Source of the DNA: DATKDF01 sp963752045 | GTDB lineage: Bacteria > Acidobacteriota > Vicinamibacteria > Vicinamibacterales > SCN-69-37 | Assembly (NCBI GenBank): GCA_963752045.1 | Contig: CAVVWN010000007.1 | Location: 186,001 to 250,000, forward strand | Direction of reading: 5' to 3' | Length of the DNA stretch: 64,000 nucleotides | Part shown: positions 11,117-19,423 of the stretch, one piece after another | How the letters are laid out: each line of letters starts with the position of its first letter | Position numbering within the stretch: the stretch's first letter is position 1 | Program-made: the position numbers and the translations under genes | Notes under the pieces: generated by a model | The model's input: only the letters and a program-made list of their open reading frames with translations | Database searches by the model: none | Told to the model about the DNA's origin: nothing

Positions 11117-13095
11117 CGGGTCACCGCCTTGTCGTCGATGCGTTCGTTGCGCCCGCGGAAGCGTTCCGGGAGCAGATGTTCGTAGGCCATGAGCGCCTGC
11201 TGGATCGCGTACCGGTCACCGCCGACCTTCCGGATGCGCTCCACTTCAGCCAGACGTGCCGCCGTGTCGGGGTGGTCCACGTAGTCTTTCGCGCCGTAGC
11301 CCCGCCAGCCTGGAGGCAGCTCCATCTTCTTCACGTCGAGCGCTTCGTAGGCGAGCGTCGGAAGCGTGTCGGACTCGTCCGCCCAGGTCGCAAGCGTGCG
11401 CTTGAGCCACTCGGCGTCGTTGCGCCGCGGGTAGTCCTCGCGGAAGTGCGCGCCGCGGCTTTCCGTGCGCAGGGCGGCGCCATAGGCCACGGCGAGCGCG
11501 ACCTTCAGCATCTTCTGCGTGCGGTACGCCGTGACGAGCTCAGGATTGGACCCGCGGGCCTTGCAGCGAAGGCTGATCCGGCGGCTGCGGTCGAGTAGCT
11601 GCTCCAGCTCCGTCACGGCGGCCTCGAGGTCCTTGCCCCGCCGGAAGATGCCGACCTTGTCGGTCATGACCTGCTGCATGCGCGCGCGGATCTCGCTCGC
11701 GTCTTCCCCGCCGCCGCCGTCGAGCATGACGTCGAGCTTCGCCTGCTCCCGGCCGACGAACTCCTTCACGACGCCGAGCGGGACGTTGAGGTCGTTCTCG
11801 GGCCTGTCGCAGAAGTCGCCGATCGACTCCCCCACGATCATGCCGGCCACGACCGTCTCGGCCACGGAGTTCCCGCCGAGCCGATTGAAGCCGTGCATGT
11901 CCCAGCAGGCGGCTTCACCGGCGGCGAACAGGCCCCTGAGCGTCGGGCTCTCGCCGCTGGGCTTCGTCCGCACGCCCCCCATCGTGTAGTGCTGCGCGGG
12001 CCTCACCGGAATCAGATCCTTCACCGGATCGACGCCGAGGAAGTAGTGGCAAATCTCGTACACCTCGCGCAGGTTGTGCTTGATGTGGTGCTCGCCGAGC
12101 AGGGTGATGTCGAGCCAGATGTGGTCGCCGAACCGGCTCTTCGCACCCTTGCCCTTTGCGATGTGCTCTTCCATGCGCCGCGAGACGACGTCGCGCGAGG
12201 CCAGCTCCTTCTTCTCGGGCTCGTAGTCCGGCATGAAGCGGTGGAGGTCCACGTCCTTGAGCAGCCCGCCGTCGCCGCGACAGCCCTCGGTGACCAGGAT
12301 GCCGGCCGGGAAGATCCCGGTCGGGTGAAACTGGACCGCCTCCATGTTGCCAAGCGCCGCGACGCCGGTCTCGAGGGCGAGCGCGTGACCGATGCCCTCG
12401 CAGATCACCGCGTTGGTCGTCACGCGATAAATGCGACCGGCCCCGCCCGTGGCGATGGCCGTGGCCTTGGCGAGATACGCCGTAAGCGTACCGGTCACCA
12501 GGTCGCGAACGACCGCGCCGTAGCAGCGGCCCTCGTCGTGAATGAGCGCGAGCGCCTCGACGCGCTCGTGCACGGGAATCTCGGACGCGATGGCCCGGTC
12601 GGCCACGGCCGTGAGCATGGCGTGGCCGGTGCCGTCCGACACGTAGCACGTCCGCCATTTCTTGGTGCCGCCGAAGTCCCGTTGCGCGAGCGTGCCGTGC
12701 GCCTCGTCGCGCTCGGTGATGGTCACGCGCTCGCCGTTGATGACGACCTCGCGGTCGCCCTTCCTGACCCGGCTCCAGGGCACGCCCCACGCCGCCAGCT
12801 CGCGCACGGCTTTGGGCGCAGTGTTGACGAACATGCGCACCACGTCCTGGTCGGCGCCCCAGTCCGACCCGCGCACCGTGTCCTCGAAGTGCACGTCCTC
12901 GGTGTCGCCCTGTCCCTTGATGACGTTGCCGAGGCTCGCCTGCATGCCGCCCTGCGCGGCTTTCGAATGCGAGCGCTTGGCCGGCACGAGCGAGAGCACG
13001 AGCGCGTCATGGCCCCGGCGCCTGGCGCCGAGCGCGACGCGCAGACCGGCCAGCCCGCCGCCGATCACGAGCACATCCGTATAGACGACCTTCAT
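11113..13095 (-). CDS. frdA: Fumarate reductase/succinate dehydrogenase flavoprotein subunit
   Basis: A 660-residue catalytic subunit that interconverts fumarate and succinate. The Rossmann motif VIGGGLAGL is followed by RSHSKAAQGGM, in which His43 is the expected covalent FAD attachment site, the same number as in Wolinella FrdA as I recall it. Other signature blocks are GSDWGADQD, FGGTKKWRTCY, QFHPTGIFPAG, EGCRGDGG, the catalytic-site stretch SRRMEEHI, HYTMGGVRT and GEAACWDMHGFNRLGGNS. It overlaps frdC and frdB by four bases each, so the three are translationally coupled. Its resemblance to Wolinella-type FrdA is striking over the full length. Identity secure; physiological direction unknown. 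Confidence 0.96.
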   Translation of the reverse strand: MKVVYTDVLVIGGGLAGLRVALGARRRGHDALVLSLVPAKRSHSKAAQGGMQASLGNVIKGQGDTEDVHFEDTVRGSDWGADQDVVRMFVNTAPKAVRELAAWGVPWSRVRKGDREVVINGERVTITERDEAHGTLAQRDFGGTKKWRTCYVSDGTGHAMLTAVADRAIASEIPVHERVEALALIHDEGRCYGAVVRDLVTGTLTAYLAKATAIATGGAGRIYRVTTNAVICEGIGHALALETGVAALGNMEAVQFHPTGIFPAGILVTEGCRGDGGLLKDVDLHRFMPDYEPEKKELASRDVVSRRMEEHIAKGKGAKSRFGDHIWLDITLLGEHHIKHNLREVYEICHYFLGVDPVKDLIPVRPAQHYTMGGVRTKPSGESPTLRGLFAAGEAACWDMHGFNRLGGNSVAETVVAGMIVGESIGDFCDRPENDLNVPLGVVKEFVGREQAKLDVMLDGGGGEDASEIRARMQQVMTDKVGIFRRGKDLEAAVTELEQLLDRSRRISLRCKARGSNPELVTAYRTQKMLKVALAVAYGAALRTESRGAHFREDYPRRNDAEWLKRTLATWADESDTLPTLAYEALDVKKMELPPGWRGYGAKDYVDHPDTAARLAEVERIRKVGGDRYAIQQALMAYEHLLPERFRGRNERIDDKAVTR

Positions 13096-13871
13096 CGCCC
13101 ACCTCCCGTACGGCCCTCAGCCGCCCAGGCGGGCGTGTACCGCATGTCGGGGGTGTCGCGGATCTCCCAGCCGATCCGGTAGTAGGCCGCCAGCGTCAGG
13201 AGGCCGAGCACCAGGAAGAACGCCGTCAGCGCCCACTTGAACCTCGACAGGCGCTTGCGCGACACCGCCGGGTCCGCGCCTTCGAACCAGCCCCACTTGA
13301 CCGCGAGCCGGTAGAGCCCGACGCCGCCATGGAGCTCGACGCAGAAGAGCAGCACGAGGTACAGCGGCCACCACGACTGGAAGACGCGAGTCCCTGAGGC
13401 GAAGGGCCCGATGGCGCCCGGGTTCATCAGCATCTGGTAGAGGTGCGCCGACCCCAGGAAGAACAGCAGGAACCCGGTGACGAACTGCAGCCACCAGAGC
13501 GACGTGTCGGCGTGCCGGAAGAGGTTCTTGTGGCCGATGAACGTCCGGTACTGCTCGTAGTTGGCCGGGAACTTGCGCATGGCCAGAAACGCATGGGCGA
13601 TGAAGGAGGCGAAGACGAACGCCACGACTCCCGAAACCAGGATCGGATACGCGGTGCCGAAGACGAAGTAGCCCTCGAACATCTTGGTCACCGTCCACAT
13701 CGCGTCCGGGCTGATCAGGATCGAGGACACGAACATCATGTGGCCCCACATGAACAGCCCCAGGAAGAGGCCAGAGACGCTCTGGAGCATGTCCAGACGA
13801 GCCGGCCAATGGCTCTTCTTCGCGCGCTCGGACAGGCCGGCGCCGGCGATCACCGTGGTTTCGGAAGTCAT
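13092..13871 (-). CDS. frdC: Diheme cytochrome b subunit of Wolinella-type quinol:fumarate reductase
   Basis: A 259-residue membrane anchor with five hydrophobic helices that binds two b hemes and the menaquinone site. I start it at 13871, which has an AGGAG ribosome site; the upstream open frame is not protein-like. Counting from this Met gives His44 (MWGHMM), His93 (FIAHAF), His143 (GSAHLY) and His181 (VELHGG), the four heme ligands of Wolinella FrdC at the same or a neighbouring number. Glu66 (TKMFEG), needed there for menaquinol oxidation, and Glu179, part of the proposed transmembrane proton path, are also present. It heads the frdCAB operon. A TAAGAT -10-like hexamer lies upstream but without a convincing -35. 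Confidence 0.95.
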   Translation of the reverse strand: MTSETTVIAGAGLSERAKKSHWPARLDMLQSVSGLFLGLFMWGHMMFVSSILISPDAMWTVTKMFEGYFVFGTAYPILVSGVVAFVFASFIAHAFLAMRKFPANYEQYRTFIGHKNLFRHADTSLWWLQFVTGFLLFFLGSAHLYQMLMNPGAIGPFASGTRVFQSWWPLYLVLLFCVELHGGVGLYRLAVKWGWFEGADPAVSRKRLSRFKWALTAFFLVLGLLTLAAYYRIGWEIRDTPDMRYTPAWAAEGRTGGGR

Positions 13872-14114
13872 CCTGCACGCTCCTGGATGGAACGTCCTCT
13901 TTGCGCGGCGATCGAACACGACCGAAGGGGAACCGGGACCGTCATGGGAGACGTGCCCACCGCGGGAGTGACGGCAAGGAAGGACGCATACGTCGCGAGG
14001 ATGCGCGCGGAAGGAGCGCCTGAGGTTCCGGGCAGGAACGCCCGGCAGGCGCCACGCCGGCGCACCGCTCACCCGCAATCTTACCGGATCAGCGGCGTCC
14101 TTGGGTGGACCGTT

Positions 14115-16907
14115 CTACGCGCAGCCGCTCGTGGTGCCGCAGTTGGTGCACTTGTAGCAGGCGCCCGAGCGCACCATGATCGAGCCGCACATCGAGCAGG
14201 GCGGCGCGTCTTCCTGATTCTGAATCGCCGCGAACCTCGACTTCGCCGCCTGTGGCGCGGACTGGACTTCAGTCCGCGCTACGTCACCCGTCGCACCCGC
14301 CATCGCCTTCACATCGAGCGTGAGCTGCTCGGGCGTGGTCGGCTGCTCGGGCATGTTCAGCCCGGCGTTGTACTTGGCTTCCTCGGACAGGAACTTCGCC
14401 GCCAGCCACCGGAAGATGTAGTCGACGATGGACTTGGCGAAGCGAATCTCCGGGTTCTTCGTCATGCCGGCCGGCTCGAAGCGGACGTGGCTGAACTTGT
14501 CTACCAGGTCCTGAAGCGGCACGCCGTACTGCAGCGCGTAGCTCACGGCCTGCGCGAAGGCGTCGGCAAAACCGGAAATCGTCGAGCCTTCCTTGGCCAT
14601 CGTGAGGAAGAGCTCGCCCGGCTGACCGTTCTCGTAGAGCCCGACGGTGATGTACCCCTCATGACCGCCAATGTCGAACTTGTGGGTGATCGACCGGCGT
14701 TCGTCGGGCAGCCGCCGCCGCTGCGGTTCCGGCTGGGCGCCGGCCGCCACCTTCTCCTTGTCCTTCGACGTATTGAGCGGCTGGGTGCGCTTGCTGCCGT
14801 CCCGGTAGATCGACACGGCCTTGGCGCCGAGCCGCCAGGCATCGACGTAGGCCTGTTCGATGTCCTCGACGGTGGCCTCTTTCGGCACGTTCACCGTCTT
14901 CGAAATCGCGCCGGAGATGAACGGCTGCACGGCGCCGATCATCTTGATGTGGCCCATGTAGTGAATCGATCGCGATCCGCTCGAGGGCTTGAACGCACAG
15001 TCGAACACGGCCAGGTGCTCGTCCTTGAGGAACGGCGCGCCCTCGATCGTCTCGTGCTCGTCGATGAAGCCGACGATGCCCTTGATCTCGTCGGCGGTGT
15101 AGCCGAGCTTCTCGAGCGCCATGGGAACGGTGTTGTTGACGATCTTCATCAGGCCGCCGCCGACGAGCTTCTTGTACTTGACGAGCGCGATGTCGGGCTC
15201 GACGCCCGTGGTGTCGCAGTCCATCATGAAGCCGATGGTGCCGGTGGGCGCGAGCACGGTGGCCTGCGCGTTCCGGTAGCCGTGCGCCTCGCCGAGCTCG
15301 ACGCACTCGTCCCAGATCTCGCGCGCTTTCTCGAAGAGCGGGGCCGGAACGTGGGTCCGATCGATGTCCTTGAGCGCGGTGCGATGCTTGCGCATCACGC
15401 GGAGCATCGGCTCGCGGTTCTTCTCGTAGCCGGGGAACGGGCCGCCGTGGTCGCGGGCGACGCGGGCCGACTGCGCGTAGGCCGCGCCGTGCATGACGGC
15501 CGTGATCGTCGCCGCGTAGTCGCGGCCGGCGTCGCTGTCGTAGGGCAGCCCGCGCGACATCAACAGCGCGCCCAGGTTGGCGTAGCCCAGCCCGAGCGGC
15601 CGGTAGTCGTGGCTGTTGCGCCCGATGGCCGGCGTCGGATAGCTCGCGTTGTCGATGAGAATCTCCTGCGCCGTGATGAACGTCGCGCACGCGCGTTCGA
15701 AGCTCTCCGCGTCGAGTTCACCGTCGGGCCCGACGAACTTCATCAGGTTGATGGACGCCAGGTTGCAGGCCGAGTCGTCGAGGAACATGTACTCCGAACA
15801 GGGGTTGCTCGCGTTGATCCGCGCCGTGTTCGGGCAGGTGTGCCAGTCGTTGACCGTCGAGTCGAACTGCATGCCCGGATCGCCGCAGACCCAGGTGGCC
15901 TCCGCGATCTGACGCATCAGGTCGCTCGCCTTGTAGGTGTCCATCGGCTCGCCGCTCGTCACCGCCCTCGTCTGCCAGTCCCCGTCGTCGAGCACGGCCC
16001 GCATGAACGCATCGGCCACGCGCACCGAGTTGTTCGAATTCTGGAAGAACACCGACGCGTAGGCCGGGCCGGTGAACGAGCCGTCGTAGCCGGCATCGAT
16101 GAGCGCCCAGGCCTTCTTCTCTTCTTCCACCTTGCAGTTGATGAACTCGACGATGTCCGGGTGCTCGGCGTTGAGGATCACCATCTTCGCCGCCCGGCGC
16201 GTCTTGCCGCCGGACTTGATCACGCCGGCGAAGGCGTCGAAGCCCTTCATGAACGACACGGGGCCGGAGGCCGTGCCGCCGCCCGCCAGCACCTCCCTCG
16301 ACGACCGCAGCGACGACAGGTTCGAGCCCGTGCCCGAACCGAACTTGAACAACATGCCTTCGGTCTTGGCGAGCGTGAGAATCGACTCCATCGTGTCCTG
16401 GACGGAGTTGATGAAACACGCCGAACACTGCGGCGCCTTCTCGAAACCGCAGTTGAACCACACCGGGCTGTTGAACGCACCCTTCTGGTAGACCAGCAGG
16501 TGCTTCAGATCGTCGCTGAACGCCGACAGATCATCCTCGGAGGAAAAATACTCCTGCGCGCGCGCCCAGCCCGTGATCGTGTCGACGACACGGCCAATCA
16601 ACTGCTTGACGGAACGTTCGCGCTGCGGCGTGCCGATCTGGCCGCGGAAGTACTTCGACACCACGATGTTGGTCGCCTGCTGCGACCAGAACTTCGGGAA
16701 CTCCACGTCACGCTGCTCGAACACAACCTCGCCACGCTCGTTGGCGATGACGGCCGCACGAAGCTCCCAGTCAATCTCTTCGAACGGATCGGTGCCTTCC
16801 TTGCTGAAGTACCGCTCGAATTCGAGACCGGAAACAGACCGGCCGGGGCCGAAGGCCCGATCAGGCGCCGGTGCGGTCGTCGTGTCGCTGTGCTGAGCCC
16901 TGTGCAT
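14115..16907 (-). CDS. nrdJ: Adenosylcobalamin-dependent (class II) ribonucleotide reductase
   Basis: A 930-residue enzyme that reduces ribonucleotides using adenosylcobalamin. The start at 16907 has a GGAGG ribosome site eight bases upstream. Conserved blocks include FNSPVWFNCG, FKFGSGTGSNLSSLRSS, GKTRRAAKMVILN, NPCSEYMFLDDSACNLASINLMKF (active-site Cys and Asn/Glu region) and a radical-site stretch near TVLAPTGTIGFMMDCDTTGVEPD. The C-terminus ends in a CSMCGSIMVRSGACYKC...C zinc-ribbon, usual in long NrdJ. Between the catalytic body and that ribbon, an Ala/Gln-rich linker carries an in-frame REP-like palindrome (14252-14282). It needs no oxygen-dependent cofactor, so it works with or without oxygen. 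It appears monocistronic with its own promoter. Confidence 0.96.
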   Translation of the reverse strand: MHRAQHSDTTTAPAPDRAFGPGRSVSGLEFERYFSKEGTDPFEEIDWELRAAVIANERGEVVFEQRDVEFPKFWSQQATNIVVSKYFRGQIGTPQRERSVKQLIGRVVDTITGWARAQEYFSSEDDLSAFSDDLKHLLVYQKGAFNSPVWFNCGFEKAPQCSACFINSVQDTMESILTLAKTEGMLFKFGSGTGSNLSSLRSSREVLAGGGTASGPVSFMKGFDAFAGVIKSGGKTRRAAKMVILNAEHPDIVEFINCKVEEEKKAWALIDAGYDGSFTGPAYASVFFQNSNNSVRVADAFMRAVLDDGDWQTRAVTSGEPMDTYKASDLMRQIAEATWVCGDPGMQFDSTVNDWHTCPNTARINASNPCSEYMFLDDSACNLASINLMKFVGPDGELDAESFERACATFITAQEILIDNASYPTPAIGRNSHDYRPLGLGYANLGALLMSRGLPYDSDAGRDYAATITAVMHGAAYAQSARVARDHGGPFPGYEKNREPMLRVMRKHRTALKDIDRTHVPAPLFEKAREIWDECVELGEAHGYRNAQATVLAPTGTIGFMMDCDTTGVEPDIALVKYKKLVGGGLMKIVNNTVPMALEKLGYTADEIKGIVGFIDEHETIEGAPFLKDEHLAVFDCAFKPSSGSRSIHYMGHIKMIGAVQPFISGAISKTVNVPKEATVEDIEQAYVDAWRLGAKAVSIYRDGSKRTQPLNTSKDKEKVAAGAQPEPQRRRLPDERRSITHKFDIGGHEGYITVGLYENGQPGELFLTMAKEGSTISGFADAFAQAVSYALQYGVPLQDLVDKFSHVRFEPAGMTKNPEIRFAKSIVDYIFRWLAAKFLSEEAKYNAGLNMPEQPTTPEQLTLDVKAMAGATGDVARTEVQSAPQAAKSRFAAIQNQEDAPPCSMCGSIMVRSGACYKCTNCGTTSGCA
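14252..14282. repeat. REP-like palindrome inside nrdJ
   Basis: Arms GTGGCGCGGACT (14252-14263) and AGTCCGCGCTAC (14271-14282) pair over 12 bases, with one G-T wobble, around a 7-base loop; the inner nine pairs are perfect. The sequence style (GCGCGGACT...AGTCCGCGC) resembles palindromes that I recall as scattered in acidobacterial genomes. It is read as part of the linker before the zinc-ribbon without breaking the frame. Confidence 0.7.
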
Positions 16908-17115
16908 CTCGTGCCTCCGTCTTTCTGTACATGGCGACGCATCTTGCTCCGACGGCCGCCGATCGATTGTGTCGCGGACGCCGCAACAGTTACCTCGCCG
17001 CATGCCTTGCCGCCCGGAAACCCCGCGGGCCATGGTTTCCCGGGACGCCGCGACGAGTCCTCAGGCGAGACCCTGGGATGGCGTCGCCCTCGGCTGTTGC
17101 TGCTGCCGGCGAACG

Positions 17116-17144
17116 AATATGCGCCCTCACCTCCTTGATGTCAA
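17116..17144 (-). promoter_or_regulatory. Likely sigma-70 promoter of nrdJ
   Basis: On the minus strand a perfect -35 TTGACA (17144-17139) is followed, after exactly 17 bases, by a -10-like CATATT (17121-17116, four of six matches). Transcription would start near 17108, giving a leader of about 200 bases before the nrdJ ATG. The leader holds a GGAAACC/GGTTTCC hairpin (17016-17040) but no recognisable cobalamin-riboswitch B12 box. Confidence 0.65.
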
Positions 17145-17152
17145 GCGTGAAA

Positions 17153-17170
17153 ACCACGATATGTTGTGGT
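17153..17170. promoter_or_regulatory. NrdR-box-like palindrome upstream of nrdJ
   Basis: ACCACGATATGTTGTGGT is an 18-bp interrupted palindrome with five perfect outer pairs. Its core fits the NrdR consensus (acaCwAtATaTwGtgt) at most informative positions. It lies eight bases upstream of the -35 element. NrdR sites usually come in pairs about 31 bp apart; I could not find a second one. Confidence 0.55.
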
Positions 17171-17320
17171 CCCGAGAGTCACTCCCCTCGACATCTCGCG
17201 ATCGAGCCCACTGGACCGGGCGTTTTTGCACCTGACCTATTTTCCCATGGTTGCACACGCCGGCACCGGGAGCCACGACGCCCGGGCGGCCCGCCGCGGC
17301 GGGCCTGATAGAGTTCGTCT
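17171..17320. other. Intergenic region between nrdJ control sites and the CPBP protease gene
   Basis: This divergent region must hold the plus-strand promoter for the glycan cluster. I see a TTGCAC-like element but no confident -35/-10 pair, and no tRNA or small ORF that I trust. Together with 16908-17170 it completes the roughly 410-base gap between nrdJ and the next gene. Confidence 0.4.
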
Positions 17321-18097
17321 GTGGACCCGATTCCGGCCCTCGACATGAGCCCGCAACCGGTGCCGCCGGCCATCGAGGTCCCGCGCACGGCGGTCGTGCC
17401 GCGCTGGTTCGCCATGATCCAGGCGTTCGCGGTGTGCGGCATCCCCACGCAGCTCTTCGTGGCTGCCGTGCTCATGCTCGGGCTGGGGCTCGAGCCCTTC
17501 CAGGGCGCCACCCTGTCGTTCGAGTTCTTCGCGACGCTCAGCCTGCTCGACACGGCGCTCGTCGCTCTGCTCATCCTGCTGTTCCTCACGCTCAGCGGCG
17601 AAACTTCACGGGACGTCTTCATCGGACCGCGCTCGATCCCGAGGGAGATTGTCCGCGGCCTGCTGCTCGTGCCGGTCGTCGCCATCGCGGTCACCCTGCT
17701 CGTCGTCGGCATCCGGACCGTCGCGCCATGGATGCACAACGTGCAGGACAACCCGCTCGAAGCGTTCATGCAGAGCCCGTTCGAGGCGCTCATCTTCATG
17801 GTCGTCGTGGTGCTGGCCGGCGGCGTGCGCGAAGAACTGCAGCGCGCGTTCATCCTGCACCGATTCAGGCAGGCCCTTGGCGGCGTCGTCGTCGGCCTGG
17901 CGATCTTCAGCGTGGCCTTCGGATTACTGCACCTCGACCAGGGCTTCGACGTGGCGTTGGCCGTGGGCCTGCTCGGCCTGTTCTGGGGCATTCTCTACGT
18001 GCGGCGGCGTTCGGCCGTGCTGGGCATGACCAATCACGCCGGGTTCAACGCCGCCCAGGTGCTCCAGCAGCTCGTGGCCCGCGCTTTCGGGGGCTGA
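17321..18097 (+). CDS. CPBP-family intramembrane metalloprotease
   Basis: A 258-residue membrane protein with about six to seven hydrophobic segments. The family's three motifs are present: EELQRAF (EExxxR) near residue 166, FGLLHLD (FxxxH) near 200, and NHAGFN (HxxxN) near 240. In Abi/CAAX-type relatives these supply the glutamate and histidine residues of the active site inside the membrane. The substrate is unknown. The start is GTG at 17321; an ATG at 17345 is an alternative. It is the first gene of a plus-strand run; a methyltransferase gene follows after ten bases, which suggests co-transcription. Confidence 0.88.
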   Translation: MDPIPALDMSPQPVPPAIEVPRTAVVPRWFAMIQAFAVCGIPTQLFVAAVLMLGLGLEPFQGATLSFEFFATLSLLDTALVALLILLFLTLSGETSRDVFIGPRSIPREIVRGLLLVPVVAIAVTLLVVGIRTVAPWMHNVQDNPLEAFMQSPFEALIFMVVVVLAGGVREELQRAFILHRFRQALGGVVVGLAIFSVAFGLLHLDQGFDVALAVGLLGLFWGILYVRRRSAVLGMTNHAGFNAAQVLQQLVARAFGG

Positions 18098-18107
18098 TTC
18101 CCGGCGC

Positions 18108-19145
18108 ATGGTCTCGCCCGGGCTCTTTCGCATCGTCCGCTGCCCAGACTGTGCGGGTCCCATTCATCCGGATGCGACGGCCGCCCGCTGCGAGCGCTGC
18201 GGCCGCACGTTCGACGCGGCGGCCGGGTATCTGGATCTTCGTCCCTCAACGGCCTTCGCGGAAAACACGAAGTATCTCGACGCCGAGTTGCACGCCGACG
18301 CCCGCCACGAGACGATCGCGCCGCCGCTGCTCGGGTCGAAGATCCGGCAGGACATGCTGCGGGCGTTTCTCGCGCCGGGTGCGGGCGACCGCGCAATCGA
18401 CCTCGGCTGCGGGAGCGGACGCGCGCTTGCGTGGAACACGGGATCGGGAGCCGTGCTCACGGGCATCGACATCAGCCCGTACTTCGCTCGTGAAGCGCTT
18501 GCCGGTCACGACCTGCTGCTCGGCGACCTTCGGCGGCTTCCCCTGCGCGACGCCGCCTTCACAAAGGCCTGGACGCTCGACGTCGTCGAGCACGTCTCGC
18601 CCGATGCGCTCGAGCAGGTGCTCGCCGAAGCGAACCGCGTGCTCGCTCCAGGCGGCGCCCTGTTCGTCTACTCGCACGTGCGCAAGAACGGCTGGATCGC
18701 CGGCGGGGTCCGTGCGGTCAACAGGCTCGCCGCGCTGCTCGATCGGGCCGGCGCGCTCGACCTCACGCAGGAACGGCTTCGCAAGTCCGACCATCTCAAT
18801 CCGCTCGCCGACCACGAGGAACTGGAAGCGTTCGCCGCCCGCGCCGGATTCAGCATCGAGCGCATCACCTTCTATACGCCGATCGTCGGCGCACTCGTCG
18901 AGAACGTCCTTGTTCGCATGGGGGAACGGATGCTCGCAAGGCGGGCGGTCAGCGCCGGCGCGGCCGCGAACGCCCACGATCCGGCCGCCCTCAAGGCTGC
19001 CCGATCGGCCGCCAAGGCCCGGGTGCGCGCGAAAGGCGCAACCTACCGGATACTCGTGCTGCTCTCGGCCGTCATGAAGCTGGACATCTGGCTCTTCGGT
19101 CGCATCAGATCGGGGCCGTTCTTTGCGCTGCTCAGGAAGACATGA
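18108..19145 (+). CDS. Class I SAM-dependent methyltransferase with N-terminal zinc-ribbon
   Basis: A 345-residue protein. Residues 10-35 form a zinc-ribbon (CPDCAGPIHPDATAARCERCG) of the type that precedes stand-alone methyltransferases. The Rossmann methyltransferase core follows: motif I AIDLGCGSGRAL near residue 105, GIDISPYF as the acidic loop after strand 2, and motif IV/post-I (WTLDVVEHVSPDALEQVLAEANRVLAPGGALFVYSH), which fits the Methyltransf_11 group. The C-terminal third is positively charged with a hydrophobic patch. The substrate is unknown. Position between an intramembrane protease and glycosyltransferases suggests a glycan or lipid precursor, which is inference. The 9-bp repeat array begins right behind its stop. 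Confidence 0.85.
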   Translation: MVSPGLFRIVRCPDCAGPIHPDATAARCERCGRTFDAAAGYLDLRPSTAFAENTKYLDAELHADARHETIAPPLLGSKIRQDMLRAFLAPGAGDRAIDLGCGSGRALAWNTGSGAVLTGIDISPYFAREALAGHDLLLGDLRRLPLRDAAFTKAWTLDVVEHVSPDALEQVLAEANRVLAPGGALFVYSHVRKNGWIAGGVRAVNRLAALLDRAGALDLTQERLRKSDHLNPLADHEELEAFAARAGFSIERITFYTPIVGALVENVLVRMGERMLARRAVSAGAAANAHDPAALKAARSAAKARVRAKGATYRILVLLSAVMKLDIWLFGRIRSGPFFALLRKT

Positions 19146-19147
19146 GC

Positions 19148-19190
19148 GGGTACGACAGGTACGACGGGTACGACGGGTACGACGGGTACG
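19148..19190 (+). repeat. 9-bp tandem repeat array, first of an inverted pair
   Basis: Nearly five copies of TACGACGGG (one variant TACGACAGG), starting two bases after the methyltransferase stop codon. The array is the reverse complement of the one at 19343-19414. Confidence 0.9.
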
Positions 19191-19342
19191 TGGAACGAGC
19201 TGGCGCTGGCCAGCCTTCTTCATGTGCTGGAGACGGTCGAATCAGAGAAGAGCTCGTGAGCCCTGTGGGAGTAGTGGCGAGCCGGCTTCGGTCACGTGCG
19301 GGAGTCCGCATTTGAGTAGAAGATGACAAGCTTCAGGTTCCT
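19191..19342. other. Non-coding spacer between the two inverted repeat arrays
   Basis: About 150 bases that hold no convincing gene: short open frames exist in several phases, but none has a start site or recognisable sequence. With its flanking complementary arrays it would form the loop of a long hairpin if transcribed. Confidence 0.5.
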
Positions 19343-19414
19343 CGTACCCGTCGTACCCGTCGTACCTGTCGTACCTGTCGTACCCGTCGTACCCGTCGTA
19401 CCTGTCGTACCCGA
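19343..19414 (-). repeat. 9-bp tandem repeat array, second of an inverted pair
   Basis: Eight copies of CGTACCCGT or CGTACCTGT, ending nine bases before the ATG of the next glycosyltransferase gene. Read on the minus strand it is the same unit as the array at 19148-19190. It may influence translation of the downstream gene, since it occupies the position where a ribosome site would be expected. Confidence 0.9.
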
Positions 19415-19423
19415 GATCTCTTG

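Noticed and set aside
10373..13871. Missing sdhD subunit
   Set aside because: The five-helix diheme FrdC type works as a single membrane subunit, so no fourth gene is expected.
16908..17110. Cobalamin riboswitch in the nrdJ leader
   Set aside because: Expected because the enzyme needs B12, but I find no B12-box-like GCCACTG segment or matching paired elements, only one simple hairpin.
13443..17138. A 1231-codon plus-strand open frame antisense to frdC and nrdJ
   Set aside because: Its translation is Arg/His/Val-rich with no family resemblance, and it mirrors the codon structure of the two well-supported minus-strand genes. Long antisense frames are expected at this GC content. The same applies to 31519-35178 opposite tamB and 34901-36829 opposite accC.
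19123..19326. Small open frame within the spacer between repeat arrays
   Set aside because: Its first half is translated 9-bp repeat, it lacks a ribosome site, and its sequence resembles no protein I know.
19148..19414. CRISPR-like repeats
   Set aside because: The units are only 9 bp, directly adjacent with no spacers, and no cas gene is present.
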